Positions 20,842-34,900 of a stretch of 64,000 nucleotides of DNA are shown here, in pieces (the first letter of the stretch is position 1; each line of letters starts with the position of its first letter). This DNA comes from Cinnamomum chago. Lineage: Eukaryota; Streptophyta; Magnoliopsida; Laurales; Lauraceae. Made by a program: the position numbers and the translations under genes. Below the pieces are notes generated by a model that made no database searches, had not been told where the DNA came from, and worked only from the letters and a program-made list of their open reading frames with translations. The stretch covers positions 34,692,001-34,756,000 of the forward strand of contig CP142460.1 in the NCBI GenBank assembly GCA_038049695.1. The letters are read 5' to 3'.

Positions 20842-23800
20842 GTTTTATCAACTTTTCTTTCTTTCTCTTCAATGCTGTTTAGATTGGTATTGGTTTTGAA
20901 TTTGGTTAATTGGTTCTGGTTTTTTTTTTGTTTGGGTTTGTTACATTGGGTCAATATGTTTATGGTTTCTCTAATTTTGTACTTCATATGGTTGGATTGG
21001 GCGCATTGGAGGGCTGGCTGGATTGTTTACTTTCTATTGTGTGTCTGGGAAATGCGGGTCTCTGGTTTTGATAGCTTGAGTTGTGTGGAGATCTAGGTTC
21101 AGGGCCTTTCTGATATTTCTGAAAGTGGTAAAAGTGAAGAAACAAAGGAGAACATCCAAAAATGACCATCTAATATTCTCCACTTTAATGGAAAATGAAT
21201 CAAGGGGGGATGACAAATGAATACCCAGCTATCATCCTAGCAAATCAAATCCTCCAGTAGTCAAAGTCCCATCTACATCTGCTCCTTATATTCTTCACCC
21301 ATTACCTCTTTATTAATCCTACTGATGCAGCCCATTTGACAATGAATTCCTATGTATTTGATTCTATGCAAATAATTGGGCCCTTAGTTCCTTGTTCGTC
21401 TATTCAATATAGGTTACACTTGCATTGACATGAGTTTGGTTAATGGCTTCTGTTTTTGTATTGCATTTGTTGCACTGACTGAATATGTTTCTGGGTTTTT
21501 CGTCTTATACTTAAAATGAGTTAATTGACTGCACTTCGCGTTGAAAATTTGTAGGAATCCATAGTAAAGTGGTTTCGAATGAAACAGTATTAAAATGGTG
21601 ACAGTTGGAGGATATAATGTGAAGATGTAGATGGTTGCTTCATGTTACTAGGATTTGATTTACTAGGTGATGTTTGTGTACTTCTGTCCTGCCAAAGAGG
21701 GCTCATTTGATGGAACTTTGTGGATCTTCACCTTTATGTCTTCAATTTTAGACCCTCTGATAGGAAGACACTACTGGGAATCACTTAGAGTTCGGTACCA
21801 ATCAAACAGACAGGCCCTGTGTGAAAAATGATGAAAACCCTATGGTTATGTTAGTGTGGATAATTTTCTTTGAAAATGAAAATGGTTTCTGAGTGAGAAT
21901 GTTTTACCGAGGTAAAAGCATTTTCCATAATTGTCGTGGAAAACAGCTTTACACCCCACACAGGGAGAGCCATTTTCTGTTCTCATATACGAGGAAAAAT
22001 GAGTAGAAAATGAAGCTGAAGACTTCATTCTGCACAATTTCAGGTTTCATTGTTAGTTGCAGCAGAAACACTTTCCATGGTGAAATGCATTTCTACCTCG
22101 GGTGAGATGGCAAAAGATGGTTCTCTATCTCTTGCGTTCGGATATGCTTTAAAAAATTGTGGAAAATGCTTTCACCTCAGAAAATGTGAAACCATAGAAA
22201 ATGTTAACACATAAAAAATGCTCCCTTGTGGAGAGTTATAATTTTCCATGGAAAATGCTATGCACAAATGCAACCTAATTATAGTGGAGTTTCAATTTGA
22301 AAATCATTGGGAAAGGTAACACCGTTTAATGGATGTAAGGTTAATAGCAAGGATACCTTTGAAAGGTCCCTCAATAATTAGAGAACCATTTGGACATAAG
22401 TTAGGGACACCCTGAAAGTTTTCTGTTAATATATGTATTGCTACATTTTCCCATTAAATTCATTGATTATGGTTTTCTTCCAGGTAATGGTTCAAGCACT
22501 TAGGTTTCATCCGAAGGTTCCTGGCCTTTGGATTTATGCTGCAGCATGGGAGTTTGATCACAACCTAAATGCTAGGGCTGCACGTGCTCTCATGCAGAAT
22601 GGTTTGAAGGCTTGCCCGGAATCAGAGGATCTTTGGGTGGAGTATCTCCGGATGGAGCTCACATATCTAAAGAAGTTGAAAGCTCGAAAGGTTGCTCTTG
22701 GAGAAGTTCAGGGGACCTCGGCCCAATATTCCAGAAATGGAGACGATGGAGAATGGAAAAAGGAAAACACGAATTTATTTGTGTCTCTTAATGGAGATGA
22801 TGGCGAACGAGAAAAAGAAAACAAGGATTTATTCACGTCTCTTCAGGAAGATAGTGGGCAAGTGGATGGGTTGGATGCCCAAGAAGGCATTATGGAGAAC
22901 GCAGATGCATATGAGGAGCAGGGTTTGATGTTTTTTCGAACCATTTATAGTGGTGCAATTGAGGCTATTCCATCAAGTATGAGCCTGCACAAAAGATTTT
23001 TGGAGATTTTAGATGAGGCAGACTTAGCATTTTCAGAAGAATTGAAGGAAGAGGTAATGAGCAATATCCAGAAAGATTTCTTCAAGGATGAGGATTATTG
23101 GGACTGGCATGCCAGACTCAAAATACTTGGCTGTAAAAAGGGAAAAGAGATGTTGGGGAATATTGTGCTGAGCGAATTGAATGAAGCAGTTAAGGTAAGC
23201 GTTTGCTTGACTTAATACGTTGTTCGATCTTTATATCATGTAACATGCAAAATTTCCTGCACTGGAAGCCACTGTCATCCATGCTGCTATATAAGTTTTA
23301 AGTAAGCTCAATGAGGATGCTAGAACACAACCTAAATTACTTTGCAAGCCTATTGCATAACTTCTCAGTTTCTTTAATTAATGACACGATAATGTCTTTC
23401 AAGAATATTGGAAAAGTTTTGCTAGTTGAACAAACCTTCTGCTGGTTTTCTGTTGATTTTCATAATCGTTAACATACTTTGCCATTAAAAGAAAATACTA
23501 AGTTTTGCTTGTCTTCACTGACAAATGTCTGTTTTTCCTTGGTTATCATTAGAAGCATGATATTGAATTAGTCTTCGACAATTGATGGAGGACAGACCCA
23601 TGGTCCCCATGGGTTGACCCGCCTTTGGGCCTAGCCCACCTATCTTTATCCTATTTTTAGTTATTTTATTAGAAGTTGTGTTTTTTTAAAGATTTATGTC
23701 TTTTAGTTGAACGTTTTAATCTTGGCCGTCAAGTGTGTTTAGATGGTTAGGATTAGTTTTAGGTTTCTATTTTCTTTTATATATATATATATTTATAAGA

Positions 23801-26800
23801 TTGTAAATCCTTTTGACTCCTTAACTAATGATTAATGAAACTTTATTGGGTGATTTTGGGGCGCCCCAAGTTCTCCCTTCTTCCTCACCCGTGAAGGGGA
23901 GTTTGGCGTGAGGCTGGTTTTCAGGTGAAAGCTTGACCCATTCATTCCACCCTCCATTTCTAGTCCCTCTATCTCTACCCGCTCCACATCATTTGGTATT
24001 AGAGTCGAAGATCGATCCATCCCGGATTCGAGATTCGGCAACCCATCATCCCTCTCAGATCCAACACCCTCATTCCTACGGATTCAAAATCTACACAGTC
24101 ATACCAACATATTGTTGATGCAGGACAAACCCATGGTCCCCATCAGTTGACCCGCCTTTGGGCCCAGCCCACCTATCTTTATCCTATTTCTTGTTATTTT
24201 ATTAGAAGTTGTTTTTTTTTTTTTTTTTTTTTAACTTATGTCCTTTAGTTGGATGTTTTAATCTTGGCCGTCAAGTGTGTTTAGATGGTCAAGATTAGTT
24301 CTAGGTTTCTATTTTCTTATATATATGATTGTAAAGTTGTTTGGCTCCTTAGCTAATGATTAATGAAACTTTATCGAGTGATTTTGTGGTGTTCCAAGTT
24401 TTCTTTTCTTCCTCGCCCACGACGGGGAGTTTGGTGTAAGGCCAATTTTCAGGCGAAAGCTTGACCTATCCCTTTCCATCCTCCATCTTTGCTTTCCCCG
24501 CATTTGGTACCTCCTCTATCTCTACCCACCTCGCATCTAGTACCCTGCTCCACATCAACAACTTGGTGCTTTAGAAACTCTCATGCCGGTTGTGAAATAC
24601 AACTATGTTCCCATTCCACCAAAAATCATTCACCACATTGTTCATCTTACCTAATTTGGTTTCCGGTTGTGAATCACTCGACCATCTACTGAACCTAATT
24701 TGGGATTTTTCTGAAATTTCCAAAATACCCTCAATATTTTTCAAAATTCCAACTTGTTTCTCTAAGGCATTGAATTGGGTCCGAATGCTCTCAAAACTTC
24801 GCCAAACTCCTTGAATGCTATTCTAACGTGTAAACCGAGGTAATTAACATATGAACATGCTTACAACTAATTAAACACAGTAGTTAGGGGTCGGGGTCTT
24901 ACATGACATATATGCACTTGTGCACAAATTTTGGATGTTTCTTTGAAGGGAATTTTCTTGCATGCTTGGGCTCTATTTGTTGTGTTATTGTTGTCCGGCG
25001 TTCGCCCTTTTCTATTGGATTTATCTTATCAAAATAAGAACAAATATCTATTTCTAACTAATTAGCTGCTCATATCACCGGTCTATTTTAATGCAATGAA
25101 GTGCAATTTACTTACATTTGGTGCCTGTGTTTAGGTTTATGATGAATCTTTGAATGCTTTGCCTTCCACCAAGATGTTTTCCCTGTATGCAAGGTTTTGG
25201 CTGGATCTCATTGATTCTAAACCGGGAGGCCTTGAAAGTTCAGGTTTTGTTAATATTGCTGATCATGGTGCAGAGTTCACATCAAACCTGTTGAGAGTTT
25301 ATGAAAAAGCAGAAGCCAGAGGATGCCTTACTGATGATCTTGCTCACCAATATGTTTCATTTTACTTGAAATTGGATAGAATAGATGAGGCCAGAAATTT
25401 AGCCAAAAAGCTCTGTGATGGAAAATTTTCAGGGGTAGCAAAGTTATGGGTCTTAAGGGCTTCAATTGAGATGAAATGCGCCACTAGTAAATCTGCTTCA
25501 GTGATCAAGAATGACTTGCAGTCACTCTTTGAAATCCTAAGGAAGGCATTGTCAAAAGTAGCAGTTCCAGAAGCTGAAAGCCTATGGTTTATGGTATGCT
25601 ACTATATGCCTCATTTATTAATTGTTCTCTGATGATGCCGGATCTTCTTTTACCATCTTTATTTATAGGTATTAGACCAAGATCTTAGCTTCTATAATTT
25701 TCCATAGAGTAATAATCTCGGTCTCGGTCGCGGTATCGGCCGGGCCGAAAAACCGGTATGATATTGGTATTGGTCGCGGATATCGGTCCGTCGCGGTCGT
25801 CGCGGTGTGAATTGTTTTTTAATCCAAAAAAATTCGCAAAAATATTAAAAAAATCAAGAATATTAGAAAATGCTGGAAAACAATATTTTTTTCATTAGTA
25901 ACAACAATAAATTAAAATCTCAGTCACCTTAAGTTATGAGTCCTGTCTGTGTCGCAGTTCGCTGTCTTCTCCAGTATTTCATATAATGCAACCATTATTG
26001 ATGCTCATGATCAATTTATTAGTGTAAAATATAAGAAAATAAAGATAACATAATAATTATCTATACATTATTAATAAGCTATTAGTATTTATTATTTAGT
26101 ATCATCAATACTCAACCAATTTTTTTTTACAAGTAGAATTAAAAAAAAAAACCATTTTTTACACCCAAATTCATGTTTATAAGTAGATCTAGCATGAAAG
26201 TGTGTAGATCTAAGTGAATAACACAAAACAAACCCAAAAATGACATGCCAATGATCGTTTCATTCATTTCTATGATTTATCTAAAAATAAAAAATAAAAA
26301 ACACATAATAGTAAAAATAAGGAAGTTAATTTGATTTTCTCTTACTAAATAAAATGATTTCTTCAAAAAATAGTATTGGAAGTTGGAAATATATAAGAGA
26401 ATGAGCTATGGAGACATGGTTGCTCTAAGGAGATGAGCGAAGAGGAGAAGAAGATGGAAAAATAGGAAAAAAAATACAAAAAATCAAGGTTTTTGAACAT
26501 TACTTCATCTCAGCCGATATTTTCAAAATATCAGCCGAGATATCCGCAATATCGGCCGAGATATAAGTAAAACCGATATTTTGACCAGATCGGCCGATAT
26601 TGGCCGATATTTTGCCGAACTCGTATCGCAGCAAAATATCGTCGCGGTATCGGCCGATACCGGTTCATATCGGCCGATATGAACCGGTATCTGCCGAGAT
26701 TTTAAACCATGGTCTTAAGGGCTTCAATTGAGATGAAATGCGCCACTAGTAAATCTGCTTCAGTGATCAAGAATGACTTGCAATCACTCTTTGAAATCCT

Positions 26801-28157
26801 AAGGAAGGCATTGTCAAAAGTAATAGTTCCAGAAGCCGAAAGCCTATGGTTTATGGTATGCTACTATATGCCTCATTTATTAATTGTTCTCTGATGATGC
26901 CGGACCTTCTTTTACCATCTTTATTTATAGGTATTAGACCAAGATCTTAGCTTCTATAATTTTCCATAGAGTAATACAACATAAAAATCCTGTCATTCTA
27001 AGATTCTGAAGCTGTCCTCTAGGGCTCGTTTGACAATTTACTAGGTTAGTAAAAGTAATGTAAAGCCTCCATTTTTCAGACAAGGGGTCACATCAAAAGT
27101 ACACATCTTCAAAATTCCCTGCTTAAAAAAAAAGTAAAAAACCAACCTCCCTTCTCCACCAAATGACAAAAAAACCTGCTTTTTACACAAAAAGTCAAAA
27201 AGATTCCCTACTAATCCACTATAGAAAAAATACCATCATAACCCCCTTATATTTTATTCCCTCTTGATTTGATACTTTACATCACTTTTACTTTAATAGT
27301 AAATTGACAAACTGGCCCTTAACTTGATCATGCTAACTTGTCTTTTGAAAACTGGGATTTTTTCACTGTCGGTTTGTATATAGGCAGTAAAGTTTCTGTG
27401 AAATTCATGGTTTTAATGTTTGCTTTTCCGGGAAAAAAAATTGAATATCTTGGTAATGGAACCCAATGGGCTGGCTAGCAGTGGGCCTATTTTTTGGCCC
27501 TCCTTTTGTAGGTCTTGTTCCTGTGGCTGCATCAGTCGGTATTGTAGCTATCATGTGGTGTGCATATGTATTTGATTGGTAACATGATTGGAACCTACAA
27601 CCTCAAGGTCTTTATAGTGAGCCCCTTCCGCTGTACCAGGGGCTCTAGTCATGTAGCACATATCAAATGTGTGTGTGTGTGTATATATATGTGCATCCTT
27701 CCCTCACCATATGGCGAGGGACAAACTCAATGGGGCCCACCTAGGGCCCCATTGATCATTGTACTTAGGGGGGATGGAAAGAGTCATATGAGATGAGACC
27801 ATATATCGAGTTTGTGGTCAATCCCAAGTCTTTAACCCCTTCATCCGTAACTCACAAATTTAACGGCTTTATATTAAAGGATAATTTTGAACCTCAATTC
27901 AATTCCAATCCAATTGGATTAATGAAAACTCAATTGATCCATTGTAGTTTAGGGGATTCCATGTGTGTGGATGATTTGGATGAGTCATAAAGTGGCCCCA
28001 ATATATTGTCCCTCACCATAATGTGGTGAGGGATAGATGCACATGAATATTTCCTATATATATATATTTAAGTTGTTGGCATTGGATATGGATATGAGGG
28101 CCCCCACCTTATCTCTCATAGTAAGGTGAGAGCATCTCTCATAGGAGCATCTCCCTC

Positions 28158-28189
<32 letters not shown>

Positions 28190-28893
28190 GAGAGGGGCTC
28201 TCCTAAGCTGCAGCTTATGTTATCCTAAGCTGAAATAGTCTGCAAAATCATCTCTATCGTAAACTGCCTCAAATCATCGTCTCCAAAATCAAGATAAATC
28301 CAATTAGAACTGGATTTTCTAGTTCCATCATGCCAAAAACAGAGATAATCGACCTTGATTTGTGGGACCAGTACTGTTTTAGCTTAGGATAACAAAAGCT
28401 GCAGCTTAGGAGAGCTCTGCTCTATATATATTGTTGTTTTTCCGTTGTCCATCGTGTAATGTCACACCTGGGGCCCTACCCCTAGTCGCCAGGGTGGTTA
28501 CTTTTCTAAGCACGATGGCTGTTTTCTACTTATACCAACCAGCTCTCAAGCCTCAGCTTCCTTAAGGGGACTTTGATGTCCCTTTCCAATTAAATCCATG
28601 CATCTTTAACTATTTATATGTGGCATAACATTTACATGAAATCTAAGTTCCATGCCATCACATGCCCATTTAACTAAAAGTTAGGGTATGTTTCCATATA
28701 ATTCTTTTGTCTGACTCTTTAGTTAATCAGAAATATCTAGAGGTGGAAAACGGGTCGGGTCAACTATGTGTCCAAAGTTGGGACTACAGCCTGTTTCCCA
28801 AACGGGTCAGATTTTTCAACCCACATCCGTGGCGGGTCAAGTCAACTCGACCCTATCTGTCTTGACCCCCAATCGTACACTAGGTTTGGGTCC

Positions 28894-28963
<70 letters not shown>

Positions 28964-31900
28964 ACATGCATTTGTATTGCTGAGAGGGGATTTGCGATGC
29001 ATATATACTATAGAGAGAATTTTAACTATGTTTCCTATCCCAAAATCGCCCAAAATGCATAGATCTCCTTGCTCCAATCTCAAATGCTAGGGAAACTACT
29101 CAAAACAACCAAAATGCACAGATCTCCTACCTCCTATCTCCAATGTTAGAGAACCAACCCATTTCTCCTTTCCTCATGCTGTTCCTCCACCAACCAGATC
29201 CACCAAACCCTCGCATCAAATTTTTTTCCTTTGTTGTGAATCTGCGTGCCCTCTTCTTTTTGTTCATTTCGATAGATGATCTGTGAAAGGGGTGAGAGAA
29301 ATTGAAAAAGAACGGGTCAACCTGATCCGCTTTTATACAGGTCATGAAAACCTGACCTATGACCACCTGTATATTTTGCGTGTTGAGTTCAACAGGTCAA
29401 AACTGGGTCGGGCTAGGGTCTGTTAATGGGTTGGGTCAAGTATTAACGCCCATAGATATGCCGGAACGAAAGAAGATTAAATCAGATTTGTTATGTCATC
29501 ATCTTATTGACAGAATCCTCTATTAGGTCTTAAATCCTAAGGACTGAATCCTAAGGAGAAAGATTCGTATCTATGCAACAAATCCCAATTAAATGTGAAT
29601 CTTAAGATTCAGGTGTGAGTTTTAAAAATGCAATACTTGTTTTATCGAATCTCACAATTCAGGGAATTTTTCTAAGGGAGAATGACCTCAGTTGGATGGT
29701 TTATATTATTTATATTTTACTTTCTTTCTTTTTAATTTTTTTTATTTTAAAAGGTTATCTAGTGATTAACAAAATCTCGAAAAATTTGTTTTTTTTCGAT
29801 TTTGGGGAGGATTTAGAAACAAATAAGAAACGGACATGTTTCTAAATGTTCGACTGTGTGCATGGGTCTTGTCTTGCATTCAATTTTTGTTTAAATTTCT
29901 TTGGTTTTTTTTTCATGAAGGTTTTTTTTTTTTTAGGAGTCATCACCATGTAAGGTTGAAGATTTGCGTTTTCATCATCATCATTGTCGTCGTCATCGTC
30001 AGAGCCTTGTCCCAACTATGGTGGAGCACAGGTTCATGAATTCTGTTTCTCCATTCCGATCTATTATGGGCCAAATCCATAGATAGGTTGCACTTCTTCA
30101 TATTTAACCTTACTACAATCCATTTCCTCTTCAGCCTACCCCTTTTCCTTAGTGGGCCATCAACTTTCATAGAAAGACTTTTCTTCACTGAGACCCTTTT
30201 ATGGGGATCCAAATGAGCCCCTTAATGGCTTCGATTGGCCATCTAAGCAAGCCCAAAAGGATCAAATTGATCCAAATGGGCCACCAATAATGGACTGCAT
30301 GTTATCAGACTTGAGCCCACGTGAATTTGGCCCAAACTTCGCCCAAAATGCATTCAACCAGGCTAAGCTGGCCACCTATGGCTAGGTGGCAGTCCACAAC
30401 ATGTGGCTGGCTGGTCCATTAGGATTAGATGTGGAGCCCTATAACGCTAACAATTAGGGCCCGTTTGGCAATTTACTAGGCTAGTAAAAGTAATGCAAAG
30501 CCTCCATTTTTCAGACAAAAAAGTACACATCTTCAAAATTCCCTCATCCTTAAAAAAAAAAAAGAAGCAAAAAAGCAACCTCTTTTCTCCACTAAATGAC
30601 AAAAAGACCCCACTTTTTGCAGAAAAATGTCAAAAAGATTCCCTACCAATCCACTGAAGAAAATACCATCATAACCTCATATTTTATTTTCTATTGATTG
30701 ATGCTTTACATCACTTTTACTTTAATAGTAAATTGCCAAACGGGCCCTTGGGGATGCTCAGATTTGTCATAAAACAAACAGGTTCTAAATTTTTGGAGCG
30801 TTTTCCCTATTTGGTCTCTTTATTATAAAAGGATAAGGATTCTTTAAGTTGGCAATTAGTTACAAAGATCTACAAGAGACATATTTCATGCAAGTGATGC
30901 TCATATTCCTACAAAGGAGGAACGTCTAAGTTGGTGGAGTTATTGTTATCAGAATCCTACAATTCGTATTCTAAATCTTGAATCCTATCCCGAACTCTAA
31001 AGGAAAATAATTCGTATCTATGCTATGAATCCCATTTACAGATGAGTATGAGGATTTAGGTGTGAATCTTACGATTCGATACTCGATTCATCGAATCTTA
31101 CTATTCAAGCGATTCAGTCGACCAAGAATAACAAGAATCAATAAGTTAATATTAATAATCTTTAACTTTTTTTCTTTCTTTTCAGATATGTACTTTTAAA
31201 AGGTTATTTAGTAGTGAATGAAACGTCCAAACCTCTTTAGAATTTTTGCGGCTTTGAGGGAGGTTTTATAGATGAATAAAGAATATGCATTTGATTAAAG
31301 TGTTCAACTATAGGTATGAGGCTTATCTATATTTTCTCGTTTTTTTCTTAATCTTTTTTGGGTCTTTTCTTTATTAGTACTTTCTTAACTTCAAGAGATA
31401 TCCTAATGTGTAAAATTGATGATTTGGATTTAATTTTTACTTTTACATTTTGATTTAATGATAACAAAAAATAAGTATATATTGATGCCCTAAATTTTTT
31501 TAACTATTTACACATTATTTATTATATATTAATATATATATAGCATGATGGTTTTGATATGATTGTATGATAGAATTAATTGTATTTATACTACTTTGAT
31601 TGGGAAAATGGATGGACTATGAATAACTACTCCTACTTTTTTTTTTCCTTTTTAATTTATAATTAATTTTCATTTTTTAGAAAAAGAAAATTTATGCGTG
31701 TTCGAGATTTATTTTAGATTCGGGGCTTTATTTTATTTTGTAAAAAGGTTATATATTGCTAGTGTATGGGATGTCCATCCCTAAGTTATGTTCAATTATA
31801 TATATCTTTAATAAAATTGCTTTGTTTGCAATTCTCTACCTTCTCCGTTGGTTTGAGTTTCTCCCAAAGGATTAAAGATAGTAGATATCTATGGTGGGTT

Positions 31901-34900
31901 TGTGTGATCCACGCGGTAAATGAATCTCTACTTTTCTCCTTATTTGAGTGGATTTTCCTATTGATTGAAAAAATTAGGGTATTTTGGGCTCATAGGTGAT
32001 TGGATGTGGCTTCCATTAATTGCGGTAATTGGTATCAGACCCAAAAGTTTGTTATCATTGTTTGATTTCAATTATCTATTTTTATGATACCTCTCCATAA
32101 AGTCCTTGGTTGTAGGCATAACGTTGAGGATGATGTTCATAACCCTCATGTCACAACCCGAAACCGGATTACCGAAACTATCCGATCTCGGGACATGAGT
32201 TAAGAAATTAAGCACTGTGTACAGTTCTTCCCAGGATCTGCGGCGTGAATGAGGATAATAAAGTTCCATCACAAACATGAATATTTTTGCGGAAGGTCAC
32301 GTGGCCTTACGACCTGAAGTCCGTGGCCCTTAGATTCCGTGTCGCAACCCAATGCTTAACAAATGCTCACTATGAGATAATACGTCATCGGACTAGAAAA
32401 TCATACACCACAAGATACAGAGTAAAGCAGTGCCCAGGGTATTTCATGGCCCAATATGTTCAAGTTACAATAAAAGTATATTAATTACAACCCAAGAATA
32501 AAATGCCAACAAATGCCAGTACAAAAAAGTAAACTAAAGCACAAGATACCCCCCAGATGTTACATGATCTCAAGGCAAGACTGGATGTCTAATTGACACC
32601 AACAACACAATTCTCACCTAAGCACTACAGCTCCACAGCCACCTTTGCAAGCACTTCCTACCTACCTAGGATAATCCTACTACACCAAGTGTAGCCAGGT
32701 TATGAAAACCTGGCAAGCAGTTCAAAATAAATAACAATATATGTATATCAAATATGAAATAAAGACAAGTACAGGTTAGCAGTATTACAATGAAAGTAGT
32801 CATGCTTGAATAGTAAAACAATGGCATAAGGATCAAATTAAAGACAATATAACATGTATGAAAGTTACTATAACTGGCGTAATACAATCCTGGCAACCCA
32901 CGTCGGCTAAATTCTCTCAACTGCATGGCGTGGATACAGGAGTGCCGAGGAGGGAGCTTGAACTAAAAAGGTCCAACCCATGCAGCTGCGCGGCGGAACC
33001 ATGGGGAGGCAAAAGCCCAACTTACACGACGGATACAAGACTGCCGGTAATGGGGTGGAAATTGGAAACTAACTGCAGTAGTGTAAATCAGTCTAAGCCC
33101 CAAAGACAGTCGGGGCCAACTGTCACGTCCCCCCGAACCCGATTAGAGAATAAACCGGATCCGTGGAGTGAAATTTAGGGCTAATTAAAAATTTTGCCCT
33201 TTAGGCCCAAGGATCGTAAGTCCGCTGTGAGGATATTGCGTTTCAAACTTCAAGTAATATAAAACTGCGGAATTCATACAATTTGAGGCATAATAAATTT
33301 CAAAGCAATGAATAACAAATCTCATTAATAGTTAAAGTTGCACAAAGAAATAATAAAACTAATCAAGGAATTAAAGTATTAACAAAGGCCATCCCAATAA
33401 GGCAATAACCAAGGCCTTTAAAACACTAAAGAAGTCAATAGTGTGAAAGGTTCAATGAGAGATAATAAATGAAGAAATAAAATCTAGGGAAGTCCCGATG
33501 AATCGCTCTCGTGCCGGGAATGATGACGCTACTCTACGTCATCGGCACGCCACTCTCGCTCCTCTGCTGGTAGGATCTCCTCACCGGCCTGCTCCTCGTA
33601 GTAGTACTCACCTGAGGAGTCTGCACACCAAGGAACAACGACATGTTGAGCAATAGATAAGCAAGATATAAATAATCATGACATGCATCAAGTATAAGAG
33701 TAATGACATGTATGATAATCAAGAGAATACAAGGAATCGAAGCTAGGCATAAAGCATGAATAAATAACTAGGAAGAATAATAGAAAATCCTAACATACTA
33801 ACAATAACCACTGTCCAAACAATGCAATGCAAGAATCAAGAGGGAGACTCCGAGGATGTCCAAGCCACCTCCCAGGGTACCAGTGACAATCCTACCCGGA
33901 CTACTGATACTAAAGTCCGGCTCCAGGGGGATCCAAGCTCCCGGTCCTGGGAATGGTAGCACGGTCCAAGCCCGCTCCCAACTATTCAACGCCATGGACG
34001 CCGTCCAAAGCCGACTGCCCACCTCGATGTCCGAGTAACCGGCCCATCAATAATACCCCAAACTGCAGATGGCTATGACATGCAAATAATAATAAAGTGG
34101 TGTTGACACGAGATTAGATCAAGACAAGCAAGTCTGGCTAGCTCAATATACAAGACATGTTCGTAGGGATTATCTCATTTAAGTCAATACAAGACAAATC
34201 CAATCACATGATAATCCCTTCAGTCTAACCAGTCATGTTTATCAATTACATAACACGGGGTCCTAAGGCACACTCTAAGTCAGGTCCAAGTCCTAATTCT
34301 ACAAGGGATTATGTTTCATAATTAATTAGGTGTATTATGCCAAGAGAGTGTATAATGTGCAATTACAACGTATACAATTAAACAAGTCAATGAGGAATTA
34401 CAAGCCAAGCCTAGGCAAGTAGTATCATCCATGTATCCTACATGTTCTAACGGAGTACGTGTGGAATTGGATCAACGATGCTTCTAAGGAAAGCCCTTGG
34501 TGTACAATCATATTAAGCATCCATTAATTCAGTTCCATACGCATTCGGTTACCCCATGTTTAATACACGAATACCTAAACACCTAATCGAAACATACCAA
34601 GCCACGTGCTTCGATTTCAACTCCCATTATGGTCATGTGGGAGTAAGTTCATGGTTTCCAACATCTAAGGCCCAAACCAAAGTTACTGGTCTCATTTCCA
34701 ATAAAATATAGGCTGGGCCAATAATCTGAGTATTTACATCACTTCCCGACCTCCGATCATGATGAAACCAGAACCATTGGATTCTACATCTCAAGGGCTT
34801 TCCAACGGTATATAATATGTAGAAATCCGACGGACGGATTAAAAGTTACAAGTGTTTTAAGTTTTTTCCAAAAGTTGTCAGAAATTACAAAATTACCAGA

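Noticed and set aside
20866..21096. Extension of UTP6 exon 1 past 20841
   Set aside because: Gives a Phe/Leu/Trp-rich tail unlike UTP6; exon 2 joins perfectly at the 20842 donor.
26711..26855. A true extra UTP6 exon
   Set aside because: Lacks its own acceptor and would repeat 48 residues of exon 3; better read as a duplication relic.
28766..29083. ORFs with RERERE or SLSLSL runs on both strands
   Set aside because: Produced by the (AG)32 microsatellite; no domain and both strands open.
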